NCBI GenBank assembly: GCA_937905835.1
Contig: CALCXK010000093.1
Coordinates: forward strand, 1-14,574
DNA: 14,574 bases
Origin: an uncultured Ilumatobacter sp.
GTDB lineage: Bacteria; Actinomycetota; Acidimicrobiia; Acidimicrobiales; Ilumatobacteraceae
Direction of reading: 5' to 3'
Shown: piece after piece, positions 7,861-13,807 of the stretch
Layout of the letters: every line of letters begins with the position of its first letter
Position numbering within the stretch: the stretch's first letter is position 1
The notes under the pieces: generated by a model
Databases searched by the model: none
What the model saw: the letters and a program-made list of their open reading frames with translations, nothing else
Told to the model about the DNA's origin: nothing
Made by a program: the position numbers and the translations under genes

Positions 7861-9009
7861 TTACGGCAGTGATGCTTCTTCCTCAAGCAGAGTTTGTTCG
7901 TCTTGGCGTTCAACGAAGCCGCGGCGTTCGCGTTGAGCGCCCGACTCGTCACCGAGGTGGGTAAGGGCGACCGACAACGCGAGCGCGGGGTCAAGGTCGG
8001 TGCCAGCCACGTCGGTGGCGAGCTCTGCATAGCGTTTTGCGTCTTTCCAGCGGCCGAGGTGGAGCGACGTGACAGCAAGTTGGTAGCGGACGATCGCGAG
8101 GTCTGCTGGCTGGTGATGCGACTCGAAAACACGTTCTGCTTCAAGCTGCAGCGACAACGCCAAGTTCAGCTGGTTATCGGCACGAGCAAGAGAGCCGAGC
8201 GAACTCAGACAGATCGCCTCGTCGCTCACCAACCCGATCTGCCGGTACAGGCTCAACGCTTCCAGGTAGCACTCCTCCGCAGCCGTGCGTTCATCGAGTT
8301 CGACGTGCACGTGTCCGAAGTTCACCAACGCATGGCCCAACACCATCGGGTCACCCGCGACCCGGAGCGAATCGACGAGGCGGCGGTTCACGATCGCTGT
8401 TTCGTCCAACCGGTGCAGACATCGCAACGCCGGACTCATCGACAACCAACACGACCGCAACGACGCATCGTCACCAATCTCGGTGAACACCACTGCCGCA
8501 TCAGTCAACAGATCAAGCGCCCGTTCATACTCGCCGCAAGCAACCAACATCGCTCCCACGTTCTGATCCACCAACGCCGCACCCCACCCATCGCCGCTGG
8601 CCGCAAAACCATCACGGGCCAGCGCGTACGCCTCGCGGGCCTCGTCAACGTGACCGAGATCACCCAACGCGTGGCCCTGCACCAGACACCAATCCGGACC
8701 GAGCTCACCACCAGAATCGCGGATCGAGTCACGAGCCAACCGGATCGCTGCGTTGGCGGTCAATGGCTTCGAACAATTCACAGCCACCTCTGCAGCCAAC
8801 ATCGCGAACTCGGCAACGGCTGACCGATCCGACGTCGACTCACATGCCGCGGCCAGCAACGCGAGCGCTTCGAACGGCCGGCCGGTGCGATCCACCCGCC
8901 TTGCGGCATCCATGACGGCTGGCCGCAACGATGCGGTCGGGACCGTGCCCCAACCCTTCACCCGCGCCTCGGCGCGTTCGTCCGACAACGGTTCCCAAAA
9001 CTGGGTCAT
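7861..9009 (-). CDS. TPR-repeat protein
   Basis: This 382-residue helical-repeat protein consists of TPR-like units from about residue 30 to 365. Examples are QGHALGDLGHVDEAREAYALA, QNVGAMLVACGEYERALDLL, HVHVELDERTAAEECYLEAL, SLGSLARADNQLNLALSLQ and YQLAVTSLHLGRWKDAKRYA, with the usual small/Gly/Ala pattern at helix contacts. It has no signal peptide, membrane segment or DNA-binding domain, so it is probably a cytosolic scaffold or sensor. The start is secure: GAGGAGG lies 4 bp upstream of ATG 9009. This is the strongest ribosome site on the - strand and marks it as the likely first gene of the cluster running to GmrSD. Stand-alone TPR proteins occur in many regulatory and defence loci, so the context is only suggestive. 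Confidence 0.85.
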   Translation of the reverse strand: MTQFWEPLSDERAEARVKGWGTVPTASLRPAVMDAARRVDRTGRPFEALALLAAACESTSDRSAVAEFAMLAAEVAVNCSKPLTANAAIRLARDSIRDSGGELGPDWCLVQGHALGDLGHVDEAREAYALARDGFAASGDGWGAALVDQNVGAMLVACGEYERALDLLTDAAVVFTEIGDDASLRSCWLSMSPALRCLHRLDETAIVNRRLVDSLRVAGDPMVLGHALVNFGHVHVELDERTAAEECYLEALSLYRQIGLVSDEAICLSSLGSLARADNQLNLALSLQLEAERVFESHHQPADLAIVRYQLAVTSLHLGRWKDAKRYAELATDVAGTDLDPALALSVALTHLGDESGAQRERRGFVERQDEQTLLEEEASLP

Positions 9010-9013
9010 GATT

Positions 9014-9020
9014 CCTCCTC
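9014..9020 (-). promoter_or_regulatory. Strong ribosome binding site of the TPR gene
   Basis: GAGGAGG on the - strand lies 4 nt before ATG 9009 and fixes that start codon. Confidence 0.85.
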
Positions 9021-9185
9021 ATCGATTCCGGCATTGGCACCGTGCCCAACAGGGTCGGTTGCCTGACCGTCAACGAGCCGGAACTCTCAGGTCATCTGGA
9101 TAAGTACCCCTCATGATACTCGAGAGGTGTCACAAAGATGGCCAATATTCCAGTCCGGATTTCCAGCGAGGCCGTCGGTGGACCG

Positions 9186-10187
9186 TCACTTCCAGTTGAG
9201 CAGCGTCTTGGTGAACGTCGTGTTCCAAAGGTTCAGCCTGGGCCAGATGTTTGCGAGGTGTTCGGTGGCGGTTGGTTCGTCCCAGCCGTTGGTGCGCATC
9301 AGCCAGGCCCGAAGTGCGAGTCCGGTGCGGCTTGCGCCGTGGTGGCAGTGGACGACCACGTTGTGGCCGGCGGTGAGGAATGCGTCGATGGTGGCGACCG
9401 TGTCCTCAACGACGAGTTCGAGCCCGGCGTCGCCGTCGCCGTCGCTCAGGAACACCTCGCGCCGGATCGGATGATCTCGGAACCGGTCGCCTACCCGGCA
9501 CAGTGACACCACGGCCCAGTCGGTCGGCACCGTGCTCGCTGCTGCCAGGTCGGCCGCGTACAGGCCTGGTGCGATTTCGGTCGGCCCAACCGGGGCACCG
9601 AGTTCGGCCATCGGGTACGGCGTGCTGCCGAGCAGTCGTTGTGTGAGTTCTTGCAGGTCTGGCGTGCGATATGTGCGGGCGGTGGTGGCGAGGCAGCCCC
9701 ACACGGTCCCGTTGGGGACCTCTGGAGATGCGGGGGTCCAGTCAGGGTCGAGCATCCGCTGGTAGCGGTCCTGGTCGTCGGGCAACATCGCAAGGCCGTC
9801 GGCGAGTGCGGCGAACGGATCGTCACCCGCGAGTGCGGCGCGGATCATGAGGTGGAACAGCGCTGTGCCCCATCCGGCGGCAGGGTCGCCGTGGGTGGCG
9901 ATCGATGTGGCGCGTGCTGCGGCGATCGTCTCGTCGACCGATGACCGGGCGAAGTGGACGGCTGTGGGCGTTGACCGCATGAGTGAGCCGTTACCAGCGC
10001 CGCTGCGTGGGTTCCGTTCGAAGTGTTCGGTGGCGGCGACGTCCCACGGCTTACCCGATCGCAGTACTGCGCGGGTTTGGATGCCGACGTCGTTGGCGTC
10101 ATTCGCCCAGACCCTGAACCGTTCGAACAGGTCTGCGCCGTCGATGCCACCGTTGGCGAGGATCGACTCGGCCTGGATAGTCGCCAT
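9186..10187 (-). pseudogene. ADP-ribosylglycohydrolase-dual specificity phosphatase fusion, 3' part of a split and internally deleted gene
   Basis: Residues 1-175 are an ADP-ribosylglycohydrolase (ARH/DraG) core: MATIQAESILANGG follows what is normally TDDTQ, then VGIQTRAVL, GAGNGSLMR (64-71), ATHGDPAAGWG (97-107) and PNGTVWGCLATTA. Residues 200-333 are a dual-specificity/tyrosine phosphatase with an intact CX5R loop, VHCHHGASRTG (C281, R287), and a possible general acid in the FLSDGDGD loop. Two ARH metal-ligand blocks are absent. The N-terminal TDDT segment lies upstream across an insertion. The ~50-residue block with GGDTDT is missing between RTYRT and PDLQELTQRLL. ARH enzymes need these Asp residues for Mg2+, so ADP-ribose hydrolysis should be lost, although the phosphatase could still work if the fragment is translated. 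ATG 10187 has no ribosome site. The domain calls are firm; the 'pseudogene' status is my inference. Confidence 0.75.
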
Positions 10188-10715
10188 TTTTTCGTTTTTC
10201 AGCAGCAGCGCAGCCGCCGTCGGAGCCCCGGCACAGAAGTGTTGCGCAAAGTCATACGGCGGAGGAAAGGGTCAGTGGTCGTCCCACTGGTAGGCACAGT
10301 GAAACACCTTGCAAGGCACCCAATTGTAATCATCTGATGCGCCATCCTCATTCGGGCTGTCCTGCCAGAAATGGAACTCTTTTGCGCCGGGCTCCGGGGC
10401 TTCGTAGCGGATCGAGAAGTCCTTTCCCGCATGAATCATGAAATCAAGCAGGTCATCATGGAACTGGATGCGTCCATAACCCGAGTCACGGGTGAAAGTA
10501 AGATCAGGCATCTGAACGATGAGGTTGGAGAAGCCGAACCAGAGCGTTTCAGTCTGACCCCACCAGTCCCGGATCGTTTCGTCAAAATCGAGGCGTTGCC
10601 ACTCCCAGCAGGTGCCGAGACATTCGGGTGTCTCGTTTCCAGCATCGTCAACGCAGTCGCAGACGTTTGTGGAGAAGAACTTCGTCGTGTGCGGAGGCTC
10701 AGTATTGGTATCCAC
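10188..10715 (-). other. 528-bp low-GC segment inserted in the ARH gene
   Basis: This segment lies exactly between codons for TDDTQ and MATIQAES, which are adjacent in ARH proteins. Hand-counted G+C over 10261-10740 is about 55%, against about 67% in sample lines on either side. The length is a multiple of three. It contains the end of an open frame (stop TGA at 10272-10274) and then 28 codons unlike ARH. I see no terminal inverted repeats, target duplication or transposase. Acquisition by illegitimate recombination or a decayed element is possible. Confidence 0.5.
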
Positions 10716-10796
10716 CTGCGTGTCGTCGGTGAATTCGCCATGCGCCAGGCCGAATCCGGCTCCGTAGGCGCGCTGTTGAAAGTCCCGGTCACTCAT
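10272..10796 (-). CDS. ORF starting with the ARH N-terminal fragment and continuing into an unknown Trp/Cys-rich sequence
   Basis: This is a 174-codon frame. Its ATG overlaps the stop of the Nudix regulator (ATGAGTGA), so it is translationally coupled. Residues 1-27 read as a shortened ARH start: MSDRDFQQRAYGA, then GFGLAHGEFTDDTQ, where TDDTQ is the first Mg2+-binding motif of ARH enzymes and about 35-40 residues normally found between the two parts are missing. From residue 28 the sequence changes to an acidic, aromatic stretch with 6 Cys (CDC, ECLGTC, PCKVFHC) and 8 Trp that I do not recognise. This part lies in the low-GC segment. An independent gene could start at GTG 10715, but no ribosome site precedes it. 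The frame is the same as that of the downstream ARH-phosphatase fragment. Most likely it is a chimera produced by the insertion. A real 174-residue protein that resembles ARH by chance is less likely. Confidence 0.55.
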   Translation of the reverse strand: MSDRDFQQRAYGAGFGLAHGEFTDDTQVDTNTEPPHTTKFFSTNVCDCVDDAGNETPECLGTCWEWQRLDFDETIRDWWGQTETLWFGFSNLIVQMPDLTFTRDSGYGRIQFHDDLLDFMIHAGKDFSIRYEAPEPGAKEFHFWQDSPNEDGASDDYNWVPCKVFHCAYQWDDH

Positions 10797-11616
10797 TGCC
10801 GCTGTTCATCCTCTGCTCAGATTGTTTGGTGGTGCGCCGCTTTGCGCGTTTCACGGGCGAGCCGTCGATCCAGGCGTCGCCGGCTTCGAAGAGTTCAGGT
10901 GGCCGACCGCCCTTGGGCCCGGCGGCGGCTCGTTCGCCAGTTGAGACGACGTAGCTGGCGTCGGGTGACCCCATCGACAGGCTGCGGCGGAAGTTGCCGG
11001 TGTCGAGCTGGTCGTCCCAAATTGCCTCGTAGACGCTCTGCAGTTCTGACAGCGTGAACGTTGGCCCGACGAATGCGGTGGCAAGGTCTGAGCCCTCGAG
11101 CTGGTCGGCAGCGCGCTCGACGGCGTCGCGCAGGATGCGTTCGTGGTCGAAGGCCAACGCCACGTCGCCGTCAAGGACAGAACTGACGGGCCAGAGCCGG
11201 GCGTCATCGGCGTCAGTGCCGGCCTCAATGCTGCCGACCTCGGGTGTCACCGCGAGGTAGACGACGGTGACGACGTTGCCGCGCGGGTCTCGGGCAGGGT
11301 CGCCGTAGGTGGCGAACTGTGCAAGGTGTTTGGGCGCATCGACGCCGGTCTCCTCGCGCAACTCACGGAACGCGGCGGCATCGAGCGATTCGTCTGGCTG
11401 CTTAAAGCCACCGGGCAACGCCCAGGCATCCTTGTACGGATCGGCCTGGCGCTGCACGAGCAACACCATGAGTTGGCCGTCAACGACGCTCATGATGACC
11501 ACGTCCACGGTGACCGAGAACGTCGGATACGCCGACGCGTCATACCCCTCGGGCGCCTGATGCCCCGCCTTGCGGGAACGTTTCTTCGTCGGTTTGTCGG
11601 TCACGGCCGACAGCAT
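10789..11616 (-). CDS. nrtR: NrtR-family Nudix transcriptional regulator
   Basis: This 275-residue protein has an N-terminal Nudix domain (about 33-150) and a C-terminal winged-helix-like region (about 155-245) ending in the typical GGRPPELF, the layout of NrtR repressors of NAD metabolism, which bind ADP-ribose or related dinucleotides to release DNA. The Nudix box is complete: G70-x5-E76-x7-R84-E85-L-x-E88-E89-x-G91-V92, so hydrolase activity may be retained. ATG 11616 is chosen; a GTG at 11604 is also possible. The 87-codon extension upstream would run into the divergent VWA gene and is rejected. Its promoter region holds a 21-bp palindrome, consistent with autoregulation. It is divergent from an ARH-VWA gene and upstream of an ARH-phosphatase gene, which supports an ADP-ribose-linked role. 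The last ~30 residues are a basic tail. Confidence 0.85.
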   Translation of the reverse strand: MLSAVTDKPTKKRSRKAGHQAPEGYDASAYPTFSVTVDVVIMSVVDGQLMVLLVQRQADPYKDAWALPGGFKQPDESLDAAAFRELREETGVDAPKHLAQFATYGDPARDPRGNVVTVVYLAVTPEVGSIEAGTDADDARLWPVSSVLDGDVALAFDHERILRDAVERAADQLEGSDLATAFVGPTFTLSELQSVYEAIWDDQLDTGNFRRSLSMGSPDASYVVSTGERAAAGPKGGRPPELFEAGDAWIDGSPVKRAKRRTTKQSEQRMNSGNE

Positions 11617-11627
11617 AGACCGCGATG

Positions 11628-11657
11628 TTGTCGTTTTGACTAATACTCGGTTATAGT
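11628..11657 (+). promoter_or_regulatory. Predicted promoter of the ARH-VWA gene
   Basis: TTGTCG (11628-11633), an 18-bp spacer and TATAGT (11652-11657) lie 48 bp before the start codon. The -10 box is embedded in the palindrome. The pair overlaps the opposite promoter, so the two genes probably compete for polymerase as well as sharing a repressor. Confidence 0.45.
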
Positions 11658-11658
11658 C
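11638..11658. promoter_or_regulatory. 21-bp imperfect palindrome, candidate NrtR operator
   Basis: GACTA at one end and TAGTC at the other are perfectly inverted, with further matching A-C / G-T pairs inside; 14 of the 20 non-central positions are symmetric. The length equals the usual NrtR site size as I recall it. It lies between nrtR and the ARH-VWA gene and covers the predicted -10 boxes of both promoters, so binding should repress both. A third half-site, ATTAGTC (11668-11674), overlaps the - strand -35 box by one base. Confidence 0.6.
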
Positions 11659-11668
11659 GTTCAGACAA
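11640..11668 (-). promoter_or_regulatory. Predicted promoter of nrtR
   Basis: On the - strand, TTGTCT (11668-11663), a 17-bp spacer and TATTAG (11645-11640) form a good sigma-70-like pair. Transcription would start within about 20 nt of the nrtR ATG, leaving a very short leader. The -10 box is inside the palindrome. Confidence 0.5.
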
Positions 11669-11694
11669 TTAGTCGGTTCGACATGAACCGGCGG

Positions 11695-11700
11695 AAAGGA
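11695..11700 (+). promoter_or_regulatory. Ribosome binding site of the ARH-VWA gene
   Basis: AAAGGA lies 4 nt before ATG 11705 and supports that start. Confidence 0.7.
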
Positions 11701-11704
11701 CACC

Positions 11705-13378
11705 ATGACCCACAACAACCTCCCCCTCCTCCAGCCCTTCGCCGACGCACTCGGCGACGAGGCCCTCACCTCGCTCGCTGAACGCGAGCTGATCCGCTCG
11801 ATCCGGCTACCGGACTTCAAGCCGGTTGATCCAGCAGTGACCGCTGATCGCATCGACGGTGCGGTCGCCGGCCTCACACTCGGCGATGCGTTCGCTGCTC
11901 GTTACCGGCGTTCGCGTGACGACGACGGAATGGACCTTGTCGAGATCGATCGTTGGCTCGGCGCCCGGCGCAGCGGCCAGGGCGGTCACCGCCTCGCCGC
12001 ATCCAGCCAGATGTTTGTCATGTCAGCCGAGGCAATGCTCGCTGATCGATTCGGTGCATCACGCAACTTGGCAGCGACGCTCACTGGGCGCAGCCGTTCG
12101 TTGCGCTCCCCTGGCAACGCTGTGCGCCACACCGTCAGTCGCCTGCGAAATGGTACGCCGTGGTTCGACGCCGCTCCGCCGTCGTACGGCAATGCTGCGC
12201 TCCCCCGTGCCGTTGCTGTCGGGCTGGCCGTCCATGCCCTGCCCGATCAGGTCGGTATCGCGGCGTCGCTCGACGCAGCGGTCAGCCATGCCTCGATCCG
12301 TGCGACCGCCACCGCCGCTTCGCTCGCCGGGATCATCACCGCGCTCGTCAAACGCCCGGTCGATGCGTCGTTTGTCGACGTGGTGTCGGCCGTGGTCGAT
12401 TCGATCGATGTCGACGAACTCCGCTCCGAACTCGCAGAAATGTTGGCGGGCGATGGCAGGTTCGCTGTGCCATTCAGCCCCGAAGCGATCGACTCGCTGA
12501 AGCTCGCCCTGTGGAGCCAGCAGTTCGGGCCCAACCTCACCGGTGTGCTGCATGCAGCGGCCACAATCAGTCGCGGTGATCGGGCAACGCTCGCTGTTGC
12601 CGGTGCACTCCACGGTGCAACGTTCGGGCCGGGAGCGCTGCCCGACCGTTACCGCGATGTGGAGGGCTTCGACGCCCTGCGGGTCCTGGCCCGTCGTCTC
12701 GCAGAGGGACCCGAAGCAACAGCGGCACCGGGTATGACATCGGGGGATGGCAACGCCGACATCTGGTTCCTGCTCGACCGGTCCGGATCAATGTCGTCGA
12801 TCGCTGAGTACGTGGTGTCGGGCTTCGACGGCTTCTTTGCCAGCCAACGCACCGAGGCCGGCGATGCAACGGTCACGGTCGTGCAGTTCGACGATCAGGA
12901 CCGTCATGACGTGATCGTCAACGGCCTACCCATCACACAGGTGCCGTCAGTTGGTGACCTGTTCCAACCCCGCGGGATGACGCCGCTGTACGACGCAATC
13001 GCACTCCTGCTCGACCGAGCCGAACGCCACGGCGGCGAAGACGCCGACCAGCTCGTGGTCATCCTCACTGACGGACACGAGAACGCGAGCGGCGAGTGGA
13101 CCCATCAACGGCTGTTCCACCGGATCGGCAAGCTGCGTGACCGCGGGTGGACGTTCGTGTTCCTCGGTGCAAACCAAGACAGCTACGAAGTCGGCGACCA
13201 GATGGCAATGCCCGCCGGCAACGTCAGCAACTTCCGGCCCAACGAATCCGGCATGGCCGCCTGCTACGCCGGCCTCGATCGCACCGTCCGCGAATGGCGA
13301 GGAAAGGAACGCCACGAACGTCGCCGCGACGCTGACCACTTCTGGGGCGACCGCAAAGAAGCCGAGGAGCTCGACTGA
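11705..13378 (+). CDS. Degenerate ADP-ribosylglycohydrolase domain fused to a VWA domain
   Basis: This is a 557-residue protein. Residues 49-335 follow the ARH fold: DRIDGAVAGLTLGDAFA (49-65, cf. GALLGLAVGDALG), AASSQMFVMSAEAML (98-112, where active enzymes have TDDTQM), YGNAALPRAVAVGLAVH (161-177), AVSHASIRA (192-200, usually THGDP) and RGDRATLAVAGALHGATFG (290-308, usually GGDTDT followed by the Gly-Ala helix). Most metal ligands are replaced, so it is probably a pseudoenzyme that could bind ADP-ribose or an ADP-ribosylated partner. Residues 350-500 are a VWA domain with a complete MIDAS: DRSGS (D358, S360, S362), T426 in GMTPLYDA and D456 in LTDGHE. There is no signal peptide or membrane segment, so it is cytosolic. 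The last ~40 residues are charged. It is divergent from nrtR with a shared operator. The VWA call is firm; the ARH call rests on motif order and is strong. Confidence 0.88.
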   Translation: MTHNNLPLLQPFADALGDEALTSLAERELIRSIRLPDFKPVDPAVTADRIDGAVAGLTLGDAFAARYRRSRDDDGMDLVEIDRWLGARRSGQGGHRLAASSQMFVMSAEAMLADRFGASRNLAATLTGRSRSLRSPGNAVRHTVSRLRNGTPWFDAAPPSYGNAALPRAVAVGLAVHALPDQVGIAASLDAAVSHASIRATATAASLAGIITALVKRPVDASFVDVVSAVVDSIDVDELRSELAEMLAGDGRFAVPFSPEAIDSLKLALWSQQFGPNLTGVLHAAATISRGDRATLAVAGALHGATFGPGALPDRYRDVEGFDALRVLARRLAEGPEATAAPGMTSGDGNADIWFLLDRSGSMSSIAEYVVSGFDGFFASQRTEAGDATVTVVQFDDQDRHDVIVNGLPITQVPSVGDLFQPRGMTPLYDAIALLLDRAERHGGEDADQLVVILTDGHENASGEWTHQRLFHRIGKLRDRGWTFVFLGANQDSYEVGDQMAMPAGNVSNFRPNESGMAACYAGLDRTVREWRGKERHERRRDADHFWGDRKEAEELD

Positions 13379-13419
13379 GGCAGCAGAGTCGTCGTCGATC
13401 GCTGACCTTCCGTCAGAAT

Positions 13420-13479
13420 GGAGAGACGGCGGAATTCGACATCATCGGCGACGTGCACGGTCACGCTGATCGGCTCTGA
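13420..13479 (+). pseudogene. Metallophosphatase gene remnant (N-terminal motif only)
   Basis: In frame from 13435, the DNA reads FDIIGDVHGHADRL and then TGA (13477-13479). GDVHG is the first metal motif (GDxHG) of the calcineurin-like PPP metallophosphatases, normally located right at the N-terminus. No in-frame ATG or GTG is left. GGAGAG (13420-13425) could be the old ribosome site, with the codon before FDII (GAA) where ATG is expected. Skipping one T at the stop would continue into EA before the sequence turns into an IS6-like end. None of the later motifs (GDxxD, GNHE) follow. It probably once followed the ARH-VWA gene in one operon, 41 bp downstream. Confidence 0.65.
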
Positions 13480-13481
13480 AG

Positions 13482-13744
13482 CGCACTGTTGCGTTGACGG
13501 ATCGGGCGGGGTCGTAGCGTGCCCGAGTGATTCGCTGTCGCCGTGCTGGTTCGTCGATGAAACCTACGTCCGGGTGGCTGGGGTGGGGCAAGCAGTCGAC
13601 CAATACCGCCAGGTCATCGACGCGCTCGTCTCGAAACGACGCAACGTCGCAGCGGGGTCGATGGTGTTCCGCCACGAATGTTGCGGCGCGCAGCCCGAGC
13701 ACGTCCTGCGCAGCGCAGTCGAACGGCTGACCTCAAACCATTGA
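13482..13744 (+). mobile_element. Decayed, internally deleted IS6-family element
   Basis: The left boundary GCACTGTTGCG (13483-13493) resembles the terminal inverted repeat of IS6-family elements (GGCACTGTTGCAA in IS26, GGCTCTGTTGCAA in IS6100). From 13547 the frame ending at 13744 reads WFVDETYVRVAG, then AVDQYRQVIDALVSKRR, the block around the first catalytic Asp of IS6 DDE transposases. The N-terminal ~75 residues, the segment usually between these two blocks (WRYVYR), and the rest of the DDE core are missing or scrambled. It is therefore immobile. A weak trace of a right end may be TTTGCACGGC (13785-13794), just before the SDR gene. The transposase match is clear to me; the exact edges are uncertain. 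Confidence 0.7.
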
Positions 13745-13788
13745 GGACCAGCTGACCTCAGGCAACTCACTTCGACCAGCTGACTTTG
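13726..13788 (+). repeat. Three short direct repeats with an internal dyad
   Basis: GCTGACCTCA occurs at 13726-13735 and 13751-13760, with a degenerate third copy, GCTGACTTTG, at 13779-13788. The middle unit is also part of an inverted repeat, TGAGG-N9-CCTCA (13742-13760). The repeats lie between the IS relic and the SDR start, so they may be a regulatory array for the SDR gene or recombination debris. Confidence 0.35.
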
Positions 13789-13807
13789 CACGGCTATCGT
13801 CCGGCGA

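Noticed and set aside
10185..10200. T-rich run (TTTTTTCGTTTTT on the + strand) as an intrinsic terminator
   Set aside because: No stable hairpin precedes it on the + strand, and no + strand gene ends nearby.
10272..10274. TGA as selenocysteine or a programmed readthrough joining the 174- and 333-codon frames
   Set aside because: The 28 codons after the TGA do not match ARH proteins, and no selenocysteine-type hairpin is evident; an insertion explains the frames better.
11617..11877. Extension of nrtR upstream to 11877
   Set aside because: It would overlap the ARH-VWA gene and both promoters, and the translated stretch is low-complexity.
13418..13744. A 108-residue intact protein from ATG 13418
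   Set aside because: Only the middle resembles IS6 transposase, with internal gaps; the first part is the wrong frame of the metallophosphatase remnant, so it is debris rather than a gene.
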